This document shows, in pieces, positions 52,059 to 62,446 of a stretch of 64,000 nucleotides of DNA; the first letter of the stretch is position 1; every line of letters starts with the position of its first letter. Source of the DNA: CAZJWR01 sp964549765 (lineage in GTDB: Bacteria > Zixibacteria > MSB-5A5 > GN15 > JAAZOE01); assembly GCA_964549765.1 (NCBI GenBank), contig CAZJWR010000010.1, positions 1 through 64,000 of the forward strand, read 5' to 3'. The notes below the pieces were generated by a model. That model did no database searches. It worked only from the letters and a program-made list of their open reading frames with translations, and was not told where the DNA came from. The position numbers and the translations under genes were made by a program.

Positions 52059-53156
52059 ATGATAAAGAAACTGATGCTGATCTTTCTGCTGGTGGTTATT
52101 GTCGGTGCGGTTCTGTTCTTCGCCATCAACGGGTCGGCCTCGAAGGAAAACGGCGTCAAATTGGTCGCCTGCGAGAAGGGCGAGATTATCGACAAAGCTC
52201 TCGCTGTCGGCACCATCGTTCCCCGCAATGAAATCGCCGTCAAGTCCAAGATATCCGGTATCGTCAGGCGGTTGTACGCCGAGATCGGCGACAAGGTGAC
52301 GGTCGACGATCCGCTCATGGATATCAAACCCGATCCGACGCCGTTGGAATACGCCGAGGCCAAACGCCAGCTCGAAATCAGCCAGGTTATGTATGAAAAC
52401 GCCAAACGGGACCTGGATCGCGCTCAATCGCTCAAAGACAAAAACCTCGTCTCCGACCAGGAATTCGAGAATGCCAAAGCCAAGTACGACGAAATGCAAC
52501 TGCGCCAGAGTCTGGCCGAGGAAAAACTGGCCCTGATCGAGAAGGGGCAGACTACTATCGCCGATCACGTCGTCGATAATGTCATCAAGGCGCCGATCGA
52601 CGGCACCATTCTGGCCCGATTCGTGAATGTCGGCGACCCGGTCGTGCCGCTGACCAGCTACCAGGCGGGCACGGAACTGGTTACCCTGGCCGACATGTCG
52701 GATTTGATCTTCCGCGGCACGGTCGATGAAATCGACGTCGGCAAACTGCGCATCGGCATGCCGGTCGAAATCAAAGTCGGCGCCCTGCCGACCGACAAGG
52801 TAACCGGCCAGTTAGTGAAAGTGTCTCCCAAGGCGCATAAGGACGAAGGTTCGACGGTGTTCGACGTCGAAATCGATCTGGCCGATGTCGGCGACGCCAA
52901 ACTGCGCGCCGGATATTCGGCCAACGCTGATATCATTATCACCAAGAAAGAAAAGATTCTGCTCGTTCCGGAACGGCTGGTCACGTTTGCTAATGATTCC
53001 TCTTTTGTGGAAATCCAGGACAGCCTGGGTGTTATCACCAGAATCCCGGTCGAAACCGGCTTATCCGATGGCATCAAGATCGAAATCACTGACGGCCTGT
53101 CCGAGGGCCAGATGCTGGTGGAACGCCCGCCGAAGGAAATCACCGGAGAACTTTGA
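52059..53156 (+). CDS. MacA/HlyD-like periplasmic adaptor
   Basis: 365 residues. A single N-terminal transmembrane segment (about 5-22) is followed by the adaptor barrel/lipoyl region (about 35-85, with AVGTIVPRNEIAVKSKISG), a coiled-coil hairpin (about 90-165), and the second half (APIDGTILARFVNVGDPV) with a membrane-fusion barrel and C-terminal domain. It would join the two permeases and the ATPase to an outer-membrane channel or periplasmic target. It shares one base with the permease ATG (TGATG). Confidence 0.9.
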   Translation: MIKKLMLIFLLVVIVGAVLFFAINGSASKENGVKLVACEKGEIIDKALAVGTIVPRNEIAVKSKISGIVRRLYAEIGDKVTVDDPLMDIKPDPTPLEYAEAKRQLEISQVMYENAKRDLDRAQSLKDKNLVSDQEFENAKAKYDEMQLRQSLAEEKLALIEKGQTTIADHVVDNVIKAPIDGTILARFVNVGDPVVPLTSYQAGTELVTLADMSDLIFRGTVDEIDVGKLRIGMPVEIKVGALPTDKVTGQLVKVSPKAHKDEGSTVFDVEIDLADVGDAKLRAGYSANADIIITKKEKILLVPERLVTFANDSSFVEIQDSLGVITRIPVETGLSDGIKIEITDGLSEGQMLVERPPKEITGEL

Positions 53157-54391
53157 TGCTACCGTTTCTTTCCGTCAAGCAATTCTTCCGGGATATGCGC
53201 AGTCAGAAGCTGCGCACGCTGCTGACCATGTTCGGTATCATGTGGGGCACGATCTCGATTGTGCTTCTGATGGCGTTCGGTACCGGGCTCCAGGAATACC
53301 AGATCAAGCAGTTTCGCGGATTGGGTGAGCATATCACTATTGTCTGGGGCGGGCGGACCTCGGTTCCGTGGCAGGGTTTTCCCCGGGGGCGGAGGGTTGC
53401 CATCACCGAGGAAGACGTCGCCAACATCAAGAGAAGCGTTTCGGGCATCAAGCGGATTTCTCCGGAGTTCACGGTATACAACGCCATGCTCAAATCCAAG
53501 CGAAACAACATGCTGGTCCGGGTATCGGGAGTCTGGCCCGAATTTGCCGAAATGCGGAATCTGATCCCCCAAATGGGCGGCCGCTTCATCAACGAAAACG
53601 ACATGGAAGAAAAACGACGGGCGATTTTTATCGGGGATGAACTGGGAGAGAAACTGTTCCCCGGCGAGGATCCCGTCGGGCAGACGGTGCAGGTCAATGG
53701 AGTACCGTTCGTCGTGGTCGGGGTAATGATATCCAAAGACCAGAACAGCAGTTACGGCGGGCGGGATACTCGAAGTGCAGCCATTCCGGCGACGACCTTT
53801 CACAGCATGTATTCCCGCCGCTACGTCAACAACGTTGTCTTCCAGGCTTCCAGCGATGCCGCCATGCCCACCGCAGTCAAAGGTTTTTATCGTTATATGG
53901 CGGCTAAATATACGTTCAATCCCGACGACAAAGAAGCCCTGATGATCTGGGATACGACCGAGGGATTCAAGATGTTCAATATGATCTTTTTGGCGTTCCG
54001 GCTCCTGCTGGTTGGGATCGGCTGCATGACGCTTATAACCGGCGGTATCGGCGTGACCAATATCATGAACGTCGTTCTCGAAGAGCGGACGAAGGAGATC
54101 GGGATAAAAATGGCCTTGGGCGCCAAGAAGGCGACCATCATGATGCAATTTTTGTTCGAGACGGTGTTGCTGACTTTCCTCGGCGGTGCCATCGGGTTCG
54201 GCCTGGCTATGCTGATCGTTGAGTTGTTCCCCATGCTCAATCTGACCGAACATCTGGGGACGCCGACGATCCATATGACGGAATCACTGGCGGCGGTCGC
54301 CCTGCTGGTGATAGTCGCCTTTCTCGCCGGCTTTTTCCCGGCCCGCCGGGCGGCGAATTTGGAGCCGGTGAAAGCCCTGAAGCTGTTTTAG
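53156..54391 (+). CDS. MacB-type ABC transporter permease, first copy
   Basis: 411 residues. FtsX/MacB-type layout: one transmembrane helix near the N-terminus (MRSQKLRTLLTMFGIMWGTISIVLLMAFGTG), a large periplasmic domain (about 50-270), and three transmembrane helices at the C-terminus with GGIGVTNIMNVVLEERTKEIGIKMALGAKK, typical of the MacB family. No ATP-binding domain is attached; a separate ATPase follows at 55694. It ends seven bases before the second permease. Confidence 0.9.
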   Translation: MLPFLSVKQFFRDMRSQKLRTLLTMFGIMWGTISIVLLMAFGTGLQEYQIKQFRGLGEHITIVWGGRTSVPWQGFPRGRRVAITEEDVANIKRSVSGIKRISPEFTVYNAMLKSKRNNMLVRVSGVWPEFAEMRNLIPQMGGRFINENDMEEKRRAIFIGDELGEKLFPGEDPVGQTVQVNGVPFVVVGVMISKDQNSSYGGRDTRSAAIPATTFHSMYSRRYVNNVVFQASSDAAMPTAVKGFYRYMAAKYTFNPDDKEALMIWDTTEGFKMFNMIFLAFRLLLVGIGCMTLITGGIGVTNIMNVVLEERTKEIGIKMALGAKKATIMMQFLFETVLLTFLGGAIGFGLAMLIVELFPMLNLTEHLGTPTIHMTESLAAVALLVIVAFLAGFFPARRAANLEPVKALKLF

Positions 54392-54398
54392 GAAACGT

Positions 54399-55658
54399 AT
54401 GAGTCCGACTGTCATATATAATGTGTTCAAGCGGGATTTTAAAAGCCAGCGCAAGCGGATGCTTTTGACGCTGGTAGCCATCCTGTGGGGAACGCTCTCG
54501 ATCATGCTGCTTTTGGCCTTCGGCGAAGGTATGAAACGCCAGCTCAATATCAACACGAAGGGGTTGGGCGAGGGCATCGTTATCCTCTGGGGCGGCCAGA
54601 CCTCCAAACCGTATGCCGGATTCGGCAAGGGACGGCGCATCCCGCTTCATCCCGAAGACGTCGAGTATCTGCAGAGCCGCATGCCGGAGCTGGAGACCGT
54701 TGTGGGCGAATACATCCGATGGGGGGCGCCGGTGCGTTACGGCAAAACCATCATCAACGAGCGCATCAACGGTATCTATCCCGAACACCAGAGTCTTCGG
54801 AACTTCATTCCACAGATGGGCGGCCGCATGATCGATCAACTCGATATGCAGCATAAACGCCGGGTGGCGTTTTTGGGTACGCGGCTCAAAGACCGGCTGT
54901 TCGGCGAGGATACGCCGGCCAATAAGGTCGTGGGGAAGATCATTTATCTCTATGATTGGCCGTTTACCGTGGTCGGGGTCATGAAGCACAAGATGCAGAT
55001 GAGCTCGTATCAGGGCCGGGACGAGGACGTCGTCGCCATCCCGGCCAGCACGTTTCACACGCTTCTCGGCGACCCTTATCTGGACAACATGATTTACAAG
55101 CCGCGCGATCTCAGCGACATGAAATCGGTCGAAAAACGGGTGTTTGAAGTCATGGGAGCCAAGTACAAATTCGATCCGACCGACGATCGCGCTTTGAGCA
55201 CGTGGGATGTTGTCGAGGAGACCAAGGTGACCAATACGGTCTTGGTCGGCGTCCAAATTTTCCTGGGAATCATCGGCGCATTGACGTTGTTGATCGCGGC
55301 CGTGGGCGTGGCCAATATCATGTATGTGTCGATCCGGGAACGCACCCGCGAGATCGGCGTCAAGATGGCGGTCGGCGCCCGCCGCATCTATATCGTCATG
55401 CAATTCATCATCGAAGCCCTGGGGATCACCTTTTTGGGCGGAGCGTTGGGGATGGCGCTGGCATATATCTTCACTGAAGTCTATAAGCTGGTTCCCATCG
55501 AGTCTGAAGCCCTGACCTTCTGGGGCAAACCGACCGTTTCGCTGGAAATCGGCGTCATCGTAACCATCATTTTGGGTATTTTGGGATTTCTGGCGGGATT
55601 TTTCCCGGCCCTCAAGGCCGCCTCGGTCAATCCCACCGAGGCGCTGCGGTATGAGTAA
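54399..55658 (+). CDS. MacB-type ABC transporter permease, second copy
   Basis: 419 residues, homologous to the preceding gene (RMLLTLVAILWGTLSIMLLLAFGEG, large periplasmic domain, GVANIMYVSIRERTREIGVKMAVGARR at the C-terminus). The two copies are only moderately similar, so they probably form a heterodimer rather than a homodimer as in MacB. It ends 35 bases before the ATPase gene. Confidence 0.9.
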   Translation: MSPTVIYNVFKRDFKSQRKRMLLTLVAILWGTLSIMLLLAFGEGMKRQLNINTKGLGEGIVILWGGQTSKPYAGFGKGRRIPLHPEDVEYLQSRMPELETVVGEYIRWGAPVRYGKTIINERINGIYPEHQSLRNFIPQMGGRMIDQLDMQHKRRVAFLGTRLKDRLFGEDTPANKVVGKIIYLYDWPFTVVGVMKHKMQMSSYQGRDEDVVAIPASTFHTLLGDPYLDNMIYKPRDLSDMKSVEKRVFEVMGAKYKFDPTDDRALSTWDVVEETKVTNTVLVGVQIFLGIIGALTLLIAAVGVANIMYVSIRERTREIGVKMAVGARRIYIVMQFIIEALGITFLGGALGMALAYIFTEVYKLVPIESEALTFWGKPTVSLEIGVIVTIILGILGFLAGFFPALKAASVNPTEALRYE

Positions 55659-55693
55659 TACATCGACTGGAGACACATAAGGCAGGTTCGACC

Positions 55694-56410
<717 letters not shown>

Positions 56411-56481
56411 TCGTGCGGCTGTTTTCGAACCAGGCGCATTGTCAGTGTTAAAAACCCCACTTGATTAGCCTTTCTCTGCCG

Positions 56482-56513
56482 GCCGTCCGTTCCCCACCCG
56501 GGCGGCTTTTTTT
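56482..56513 (+). terminator. Strong rho-independent terminator of the MacAB-like operon
   Basis: GCCGTCCG (56482-56489) pairs with CGGGCGGC (56499-56506) with one G-U pair, then seven T (56507-56513). Confidence 0.85.
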
Positions 56514-56571
56514 GGGCAAAAATGGCGAGGCAGGCGTCCCGCAGCTTTTCTTCATCGATAGTATGATTGTA

Positions 56572-56601
56572 TTGGCATTTGCGGCGTCTTTTGTATATAA
56601 T
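56572..56601 (+). promoter_or_regulatory. Promoter of the LRR lipoprotein gene
   Basis: TTGGCA (56572-56577), 18 bases, TATAAT (56596-56601), 81 bases before the ATG at 56682. Confidence 0.65.
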
Positions 56602-56681
56602 GGACAAAAGGGTCTTTTCAGGCCCGACGTCAATTGGGGTTTTCGGAGGTTAAATTACATCGTTTATCGCGGAGTTTTTCC

Positions 56682-58193
56682 ATGACCATGATATCGAAGT
56701 TCTTTGCGATGGCGGTGGCCATTGTACTTATCCTGGTGGCCACCTTGTTCGTCTCGTGCTCCAAATCAGGCACGGGCGGCGTCGACGTTGACGATGATTC
56801 CTATCCGGGCGATATTCTCGATCTGCGGGTGCAGTCAGTTGGTCCCACGTCGGTCACCCTGGCGTGGACGGCGCCGGGCAACGACGACACGATCGGCACC
56901 GTCTCGGCGTACGACATGCGCTATTCCGATTCGATGATTACCTACCTGAACTGGGATTCGGCCCAGATCCTGACCGGCGAGCCCCAGCCGAGTCCGTACG
57001 GGTCGACCGATACCATGCGGATTACCGGCTTAATGACTGATTCGACGTATTTCTTTGCGCTCAAGGCCCAAAATGCCCGGGGGGCGTGGTCGTGGATATC
57101 CAACAGCGTATCGGCCATGTGTTTCGATGATTTCGTCGTGGATTTTCCCGATGCACATCTGGATTCGGTCATCCGGGGTATCATCAGCAAACCGACCGGG
57201 GACTTGCATCGATCCGATCTGCTGCCTATAGGATTCATTGCTGCCAATGAGGCTTCTATCACTGACCTGTCCGGCTTGGAATACTGTATCAATCTGCAGA
57301 CGCTATATGTGTCCGGCAATTCGATCACCAGTCTCGCGCCGCTCGCAGGGCTCGACAAAATGAGGAGCATCCAGGCCATAGGCAACGCCATTACCGATAT
57401 CGATACTTTGGCTGCCTTGACGGATCTCGAGCAACTATATCTCCGCAACAACCAGATCACCGACATTTCGGCTATGGCAGGTATGAGCAAACTACAAGAT
57501 GTGAATCTCGAAGGCAACGACATCGCAGACATCGCCGCGCTGGCGGGCAAACCCGATATGGTGATGCTTAATCTGGGATATAACAGCATTACAGATATAA
57601 GCGTTTTGGCGGGCATGACCGAACTCACCACGCTGAGCCTTGCCTCCAACCAGATTACAAATATTTCGGCATTGAGCGGCATGACCAAGATGATCTCGCT
57701 GGATCTCTATAATAACGGTATAACCGATATCATGCCGCTGGCCGCCATGACCGATCTTGAAGTGCTCAATGTCTGGGACAACAATATCACCGACATCAGC
57801 GCGCTTTCCGGCATGACAAAACTGCAGCGGCTGTATATGGTCGGCAATCAGATCGACGACATCAGCCCGCTGACCAATCTCACGAGTATCCAACAACTGC
57901 TTTTCTCCGATAATCCGGTCTCGAATATCTCAGTCCTGTCGAACTTGACCCTGGTCAATTATCTGCAGGCGCAATTCTGTCAGATCGTCGATATTTCGTC
58001 GCTGGAGAATCTCGACAGCCTCGATAACGTGGTGTTGAGTCTCAATCAGATCGTCGATATCACGCCGCTGTACAATAATACCGGGATCGACAGCAGCGAC
58101 GTTGTATATCTCATCGGCAATCCGCTGTCGCAGCAGTCTATTGACTATATCGATTCCTTAACCGCCCGGGGCGTCGAGGTTCATTTTCAGTAG
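56682..58193 (+). CDS. LRR-repeat lipoprotein with a fibronectin III-like domain
   Basis: 503 residues from ATG 56682 (GGAG seven bases upstream). A lipoprotein signal peptide with the lipobox LFVSCSK (Cys near residue 27), a short Asp-rich linker, a fibronectin type III-like domain (about 40-155, with SVTLAWTAPGNDD and TYFFALKAQN), and about twelve leucine-rich repeats of the 22-residue SDS22/internalin type (ITDISALSGMTKLQRLYMVGNQ-like). Anchored in the membrane, facing outside, with a repeat array suited to binding. Related proteins serve in adhesion or surface interaction. The role here is unknown. Confidence 0.85.
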   Translation: MTMISKFFAMAVAIVLILVATLFVSCSKSGTGGVDVDDDSYPGDILDLRVQSVGPTSVTLAWTAPGNDDTIGTVSAYDMRYSDSMITYLNWDSAQILTGEPQPSPYGSTDTMRITGLMTDSTYFFALKAQNARGAWSWISNSVSAMCFDDFVVDFPDAHLDSVIRGIISKPTGDLHRSDLLPIGFIAANEASITDLSGLEYCINLQTLYVSGNSITSLAPLAGLDKMRSIQAIGNAITDIDTLAALTDLEQLYLRNNQITDISAMAGMSKLQDVNLEGNDIADIAALAGKPDMVMLNLGYNSITDISVLAGMTELTTLSLASNQITNISALSGMTKMISLDLYNNGITDIMPLAAMTDLEVLNVWDNNITDISALSGMTKLQRLYMVGNQIDDISPLTNLTSIQQLLFSDNPVSNISVLSNLTLVNYLQAQFCQIVDISSLENLDSLDNVVLSLNQIVDITPLYNNTGIDSSDVVYLIGNPLSQQSIDYIDSLTARGVEVHFQ

Positions 58194-58342
58194 ACGATTT
58201 GTACGATTCTCGATACGGGGTTTAAAGGCCCCTCGTTGTTAATCGGTGAGAGGGGTATCGACCCAATCGGTGATGATTATGCCAACGTAGGACGGCGAAA
58301 TTTGCGCTGTCTTTTCTGCTCTTTATCGAATACATTACCTTC

Positions 58343-59008
58343 ATGTCCAATGACAAATCTATACCGGATGATAATTCCGATATCGTACTGGAATCTATCG
58401 CCCGGCGGGGAACGACATTCCTGCTGTCCTTTTCCGACGGCTATCAAATCCGCGCCACCAAGGGCGTCGTCGACCGCTTCCGGCTGGTCGAGGGGGCGAC
58501 GTTTTCATCGGAAACATACGCCGAACTCGAGCGGATTCTGGAATGGGAATGGGCGTATTACACGGCCGAATCGATGCTGGCGCGGCGGCCGTATTCGGTC
58601 GGCGAATTCAAGCAGCGGCTTCGCCACAAGGATATTTCGGATGAACGTATCCGGAGAATCGTCCGGGATTTCCGCGAACGAGGTTTCCTGAACGACTATG
58701 AATACGCGCTAACGCGGGCGCGGTCACTCGTTGCCCGGAAACCTGCGGGGCGGGGATTTCTTGTCGCGTGGCTGCGTAAGCGGCTGGTGCCGCGCGAGGT
58801 CGTGGAAAAAACCGTTGACGAACTGCTGGCGGACGTAGATGAGGTGGAAACGGCCGTGGAACTGCTGAATCGGAAGCGGTCGAGCCTGGCCAAGTTTGAC
58901 CTTGAAACGGCACGGCGGAAAGCATATACTTACCTTTCACGCCGGGCGATATCGTACGGCGCGGCCAGAGAGGCTTTTGAAAAAGTGTTCGGGAAATCGT
59001 CCGACTAA
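58343..59008 (+). CDS. recX: RecX-family regulatory protein
   Basis: 221 residues, within the RecX range. Three-helix repeats are visible: AESMLARRPYSVGEFKQRLRHK, IVRDFRERGFLNDYEYA and AWLRKRLVPREVVEKTVDEL. RecX binds RecA filaments and limits recombination. recA is not in the window. It lies six bases upstream of alaS and may be co-transcribed with it. Confidence 0.85.
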   Translation: MSNDKSIPDDNSDIVLESIARRGTTFLLSFSDGYQIRATKGVVDRFRLVEGATFSSETYAELERILEWEWAYYTAESMLARRPYSVGEFKQRLRHKDISDERIRRIVRDFRERGFLNDYEYALTRARSLVARKPAGRGFLVAWLRKRLVPREVVEKTVDELLADVDEVETAVELLNRKRSSLAKFDLETARRKAYTYLSRRAISYGAAREAFEKVFGKSSD

Positions 59009-59014
59009 AACGAG

Positions 59015-61666
59015 GTGACAGCCATCAAGAGCACTGACATTCGACAATCGTTCATAGATTTTTTCGTGGAACGCGACCATTCGCACCAGCCGTCGTCGCC
59101 GGTGATCCCCCTCGACGACCCCACCCTGCTTTTCACTAACGCCGGGATGAATCAGTTCAAGGACGTGTTCACCGGGCGGCGCAAGGTATCCTACAAGCGG
59201 GCGGTCAGTTCGCAGAAATGCATCCGGGCGGGCGGCAAACACAACGACTTGGAAAACGTCGGCGACACCTGGCACCATACCTTCTTCGAGATGCTCGGCA
59301 ATTTTTCGTTCGGCGACTATTTCAAGGAAGAGGCAATTGTATATGCGTGGGAATGGGTGACCAAGACGCTCGGTTTGCCCAAGGATAAACTATATGCGAC
59401 GGTCTACACCGACGACGACGAGGCATTCGATCTCTGGGAAAAGATCGCGCCGGAGTTGAAAAACGGCCGTGTGCTCCGGTTCGGCAAAAAGGATAATTAC
59501 TGGTCGATGGGCGACGTCGGGCCCTGCGGGCCCTGCTCGGAGATTCATCTGGATCGCGGCGAGCAATTATCTAAAAGCGATCCTGATGCCTGGATTAATA
59601 CCGACAACGAGCGTTATGTCGAAATCTGGAACTTGGTATTCATGCAGTATGACCAGACCCCGGACGGCCAAGTTGTTCCGCTCCCAAAGCCGTCGGTCGA
59701 TACCGGCGCGGGATTGGAGCGGATCACGGCGGCGATACAGGGTGTCGATTCCGACTACGAGACCGACCTGTTCAAACCGCTGACGGCGCTGGTGACCGAT
59801 CTCACCGGCGTCAAATACGATCCCGGCCCAGAGGGATTATCGCATCGGGTGCTGGCCGATCATGTGCGGTCGCTGACGTTCGCATTGGCCGACGGCGGCG
59901 GGCTATCCAACGAGGGGCGCGGGTATGTTTTGCGGCGTATACTCCGCCGGGCGGCGCGCCACGGCCGGTTGCTGGGGTACAAGGATCCGATAATCTATCG
60001 GCTTGTCCCGGCTTTGGTCGATATCATGGGCGGCTATTTCACCGAACTGCGCAAGAAGCAAAAGCATATCGAGGCGGTGATCAAGACCGAGGAAGAGCGG
60101 TTCGGGGAACTTTTGGATACCGGCTTGCAGTTATTCGCCAACGTCGAAAAGCGCGTTCGTGCATCGGGGTCGGACACGATTCCCGGCGAGGATATTTTCA
60201 AGCTGTATGACACGTATGGATTCCCCGTCGATATGACGGCGATCATGGCCCACGAAGCCGGTTTGAAGATCGATATGGAGGGGTTCGACAAGCACATGTC
60301 GGCCCAGCAGGAGCAATCGCGGGCAGGGGCGAATTTCTCAGATACTTCATCGCTCTATATGATAGGACTAATTCGAAGATTGGAGGAGATGTTTGACTCT
60401 GAAACTCCGACGGTCTTTGTAGGGCATAAAGAAGAACCGGCTTTTGAAATAACAACGGAATGCTTAATGACGACAAAAGGTGAGGATGCGGACGATGTCG
60501 CGGCCTTGCTAAAAGAGACTCCCTTTTATGTCGAATCAGGCGGACAAGTAGGCGATTATGGTATCATAGAGTCTGGAAATAATAAAATGGTCGTTACCCG
60601 AGTTATGAATCATCAAGGGCAAGTGATTCATATCGGATATATGGAGTCAGGCGACCATAAGCAGCTGAGGGGGCGTGTTGTCGTCCGCATCGATGAAAAA
60701 CGCCGATGGGATATTATGCGCAATCATACCGCGACGCATCTGCTGCATAAGGTGCTGCGCATGGTGCTCGGCGAACATGTCAAGCAATCAGGATCATTGG
60801 TGGAAGCGGATCGTCTGCGATTCGATTTTGCGCATTTTCAAGCCATGAAGCCGGAACAGATCGCCGAGATAGAACGAATCGTTAACGAGAAAATCCTCGA
60901 AGCTATCCCGGTAACTACAGAAATTAAAAAGACCGAAGAGGCGATGAAATCCGGCGCGATGGCGCTATTCGGCGAAAAGTACAGCGATACGGTGCGAGTG
61001 GTGTCGGTCGACGATTTTTCCAAGGAACTATGCGGCGGCACGCACGTGACCAACACCGCACAGATCGGGTCATTCTTGATCACAGAGGAATCGGCAATCG
61101 CATCGGGCGTGCGCCGAATCGAGGCCGTGACCGGACGGATGGCTTCGGAAATCGGCCGCCGAAATAAATCCACAGCAGATGAAATCGGCACAATGCTGAA
61201 TGTGCCGGCCGATCAGATCGTGGAGGCAGTCAGAAAAATCACGATAATCGTGGCCGACCTCCAGAAGGAAAACAAAAAGCTTAAAGTCGAACGGTTTTCG
61301 GGCGGCTCGAAATCGATCGGGTGGATGGAAACGGTCGGCGCGATCCAGTTCAATCACCATGATTTCGGCGAAACCGATCCGGAATCGGCGGCCGGATGGG
61401 TGGATGCGTTCAAGAGCATGCCGAACCCGGCTATCGCGATGGCCGTGGGTATTATCAACGGCAAACGGACATTTATGGCGGCAGCGTCCAAAGCCGCCGT
61501 GGAATCGGGCATCGATACCGGCAAGCTGTTCGGGGAATTGATCCGCAAGATCGGCGGACGCGGCGGCGGCAAGGCCGATTTCGCCCGGGGCGGATTGCCC
61601 GATGACCTCAGCTACGACGACTTGGTGGCGAAAGTCAGGGACCGGATCAAGCGCGTGCAAGAATAG
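59015..61666 (+). CDS. alaS: Alanine-tRNA ligase
   Basis: 883 residues. Class II motifs: FFVERDHSHQPSSPVIP and TNAGMNQFKDVFTG at the N-terminus, GNFSFGDYFKEEAI, GPCGPCSEI; editing domain with HTATHLLH (HxxxH) and CGGTHV (Cys/His zinc site), and a C-terminal oligomerisation/C-Ala domain (GGKADFARGG near the end). It charges tRNA-Ala and edits mischarged Ser and Gly. The GTG start at 59015 is used because upstream DNA codes for recX; GAG lies next to it, so the ribosome binding site is weak. Bases about 60340-60660 are AT-richer than the rest. Confidence 0.97.
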   Translation: MTAIKSTDIRQSFIDFFVERDHSHQPSSPVIPLDDPTLLFTNAGMNQFKDVFTGRRKVSYKRAVSSQKCIRAGGKHNDLENVGDTWHHTFFEMLGNFSFGDYFKEEAIVYAWEWVTKTLGLPKDKLYATVYTDDDEAFDLWEKIAPELKNGRVLRFGKKDNYWSMGDVGPCGPCSEIHLDRGEQLSKSDPDAWINTDNERYVEIWNLVFMQYDQTPDGQVVPLPKPSVDTGAGLERITAAIQGVDSDYETDLFKPLTALVTDLTGVKYDPGPEGLSHRVLADHVRSLTFALADGGGLSNEGRGYVLRRILRRAARHGRLLGYKDPIIYRLVPALVDIMGGYFTELRKKQKHIEAVIKTEEERFGELLDTGLQLFANVEKRVRASGSDTIPGEDIFKLYDTYGFPVDMTAIMAHEAGLKIDMEGFDKHMSAQQEQSRAGANFSDTSSLYMIGLIRRLEEMFDSETPTVFVGHKEEPAFEITTECLMTTKGEDADDVAALLKETPFYVESGGQVGDYGIIESGNNKMVVTRVMNHQGQVIHIGYMESGDHKQLRGRVVVRIDEKRRWDIMRNHTATHLLHKVLRMVLGEHVKQSGSLVEADRLRFDFAHFQAMKPEQIAEIERIVNEKILEAIPVTTEIKKTEEAMKSGAMALFGEKYSDTVRVVSVDDFSKELCGGTHVTNTAQIGSFLITEESAIASGVRRIEAVTGRMASEIGRRNKSTADEIGTMLNVPADQIVEAVRKITIIVADLQKENKKLKVERFSGGSKSIGWMETVGAIQFNHHDFGETDPESAAGWVDAFKSMPNPAIAMAVGIINGKRTFMAAASKAAVESGIDTGKLFGELIRKIGGRGGGKADFARGGLPDDLSYDDLVAKVRDRIKRVQE

Positions 61667-61678
61667 ATAGCAGGGACG

Positions 61679-62437
61679 ATGCCGTTACTGGAATATCTAT
61701 TGAAGATCAAGGATGAGAAGGGAGCGGGATTTATGCTGCTTCTCGATCCCGACCGCGTCCCGCGCGGCCGTATGACCGCTGTCGCGGAAGCGGCGGCGGG
61801 GTACGGCGTCGATGCCATCCTGGCGGGCGGCTCATTCATGGCCTGCGAGGATTTCGAGGCACGCATCGCCGAACTCAAACGCGCTACCAGCCTGCCGGTG
61901 ATTCTTTTTCCCGGGAACGCCCAGCAATTGTCACGTCATGCCGACGGCTTGCTGTTCCTGTCGCTGATATCCGGCCGCAACCCGACTTATCTCATTGAAG
62001 AGCAGGTACGCGGCGCGCCGATTATAAAAGCGTATGGTTTGGAAGCGATACCTACGGGATATCTGCTGATCGAATCGGGGGCGATAACATCGGTGCAATA
62101 TGTCTCCGGAACGGTGCCGATCCCGCGCGACAAAAACGATATTGCCATGGCGCACGCCCTGGCGGCTCGGTACCTGGGGATGCAGATGGTTTATCTCGAA
62201 GCCGGTTCCGGCGCGGTGTCGCCCGTGCCCGAGGAAATGATCTCCGCCGTGGCGGATTATTGCGGACTGCCGGTTATCGTCGGCGGCGGGATTCGCCGGC
62301 CGGAGCAGGCGGCGGCGCGGGTGCGAGCCGGGGCGTCGTTTATCGTCGTCGGGACCCGTATGGAATTCGAGGATGATTTCAGCTACATGGCCGATATGGC
62401 CGACGCCGTGCATGTATCGTCGCGGTCGATGATTTAG
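61679..62437 (+). CDS. GGGPS/PcrB-family prenyltransferase (geranylgeranylglyceryl phosphate synthase-like)
   Basis: 252 residues, TIM-barrel family. Conserved pieces: LLDPDR near the start, ILAGGSF, FPGNAQQLSRHADGLLFLSLISGRNP, AIPTGYLLIESG, YLEAGSGA, VIVGGGIR. Archaeal homologues make the first ether bond of archaeal phospholipids; PcrB of Bacillus makes heptaprenylglyceryl phosphate; FCB bacteria have group II members. It may attach a polyprenyl chain to glycerol-1-phosphate. Start 61679 has GGGA in front. No G1P dehydrogenase is visible in the window. Confidence 0.85.
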   Translation: MPLLEYLLKIKDEKGAGFMLLLDPDRVPRGRMTAVAEAAAGYGVDAILAGGSFMACEDFEARIAELKRATSLPVILFPGNAQQLSRHADGLLFLSLISGRNPTYLIEEQVRGAPIIKAYGLEAIPTGYLLIESGAITSVQYVSGTVPIPRDKNDIAMAHALAARYLGMQMVYLEAGSGAVSPVPEEMISAVADYCGLPVIVGGGIRRPEQAAARVRAGASFIVVGTRMEFEDDFSYMADMADAVHVSSRSMI

Positions 62438-62446
62438 GATGAAGAT

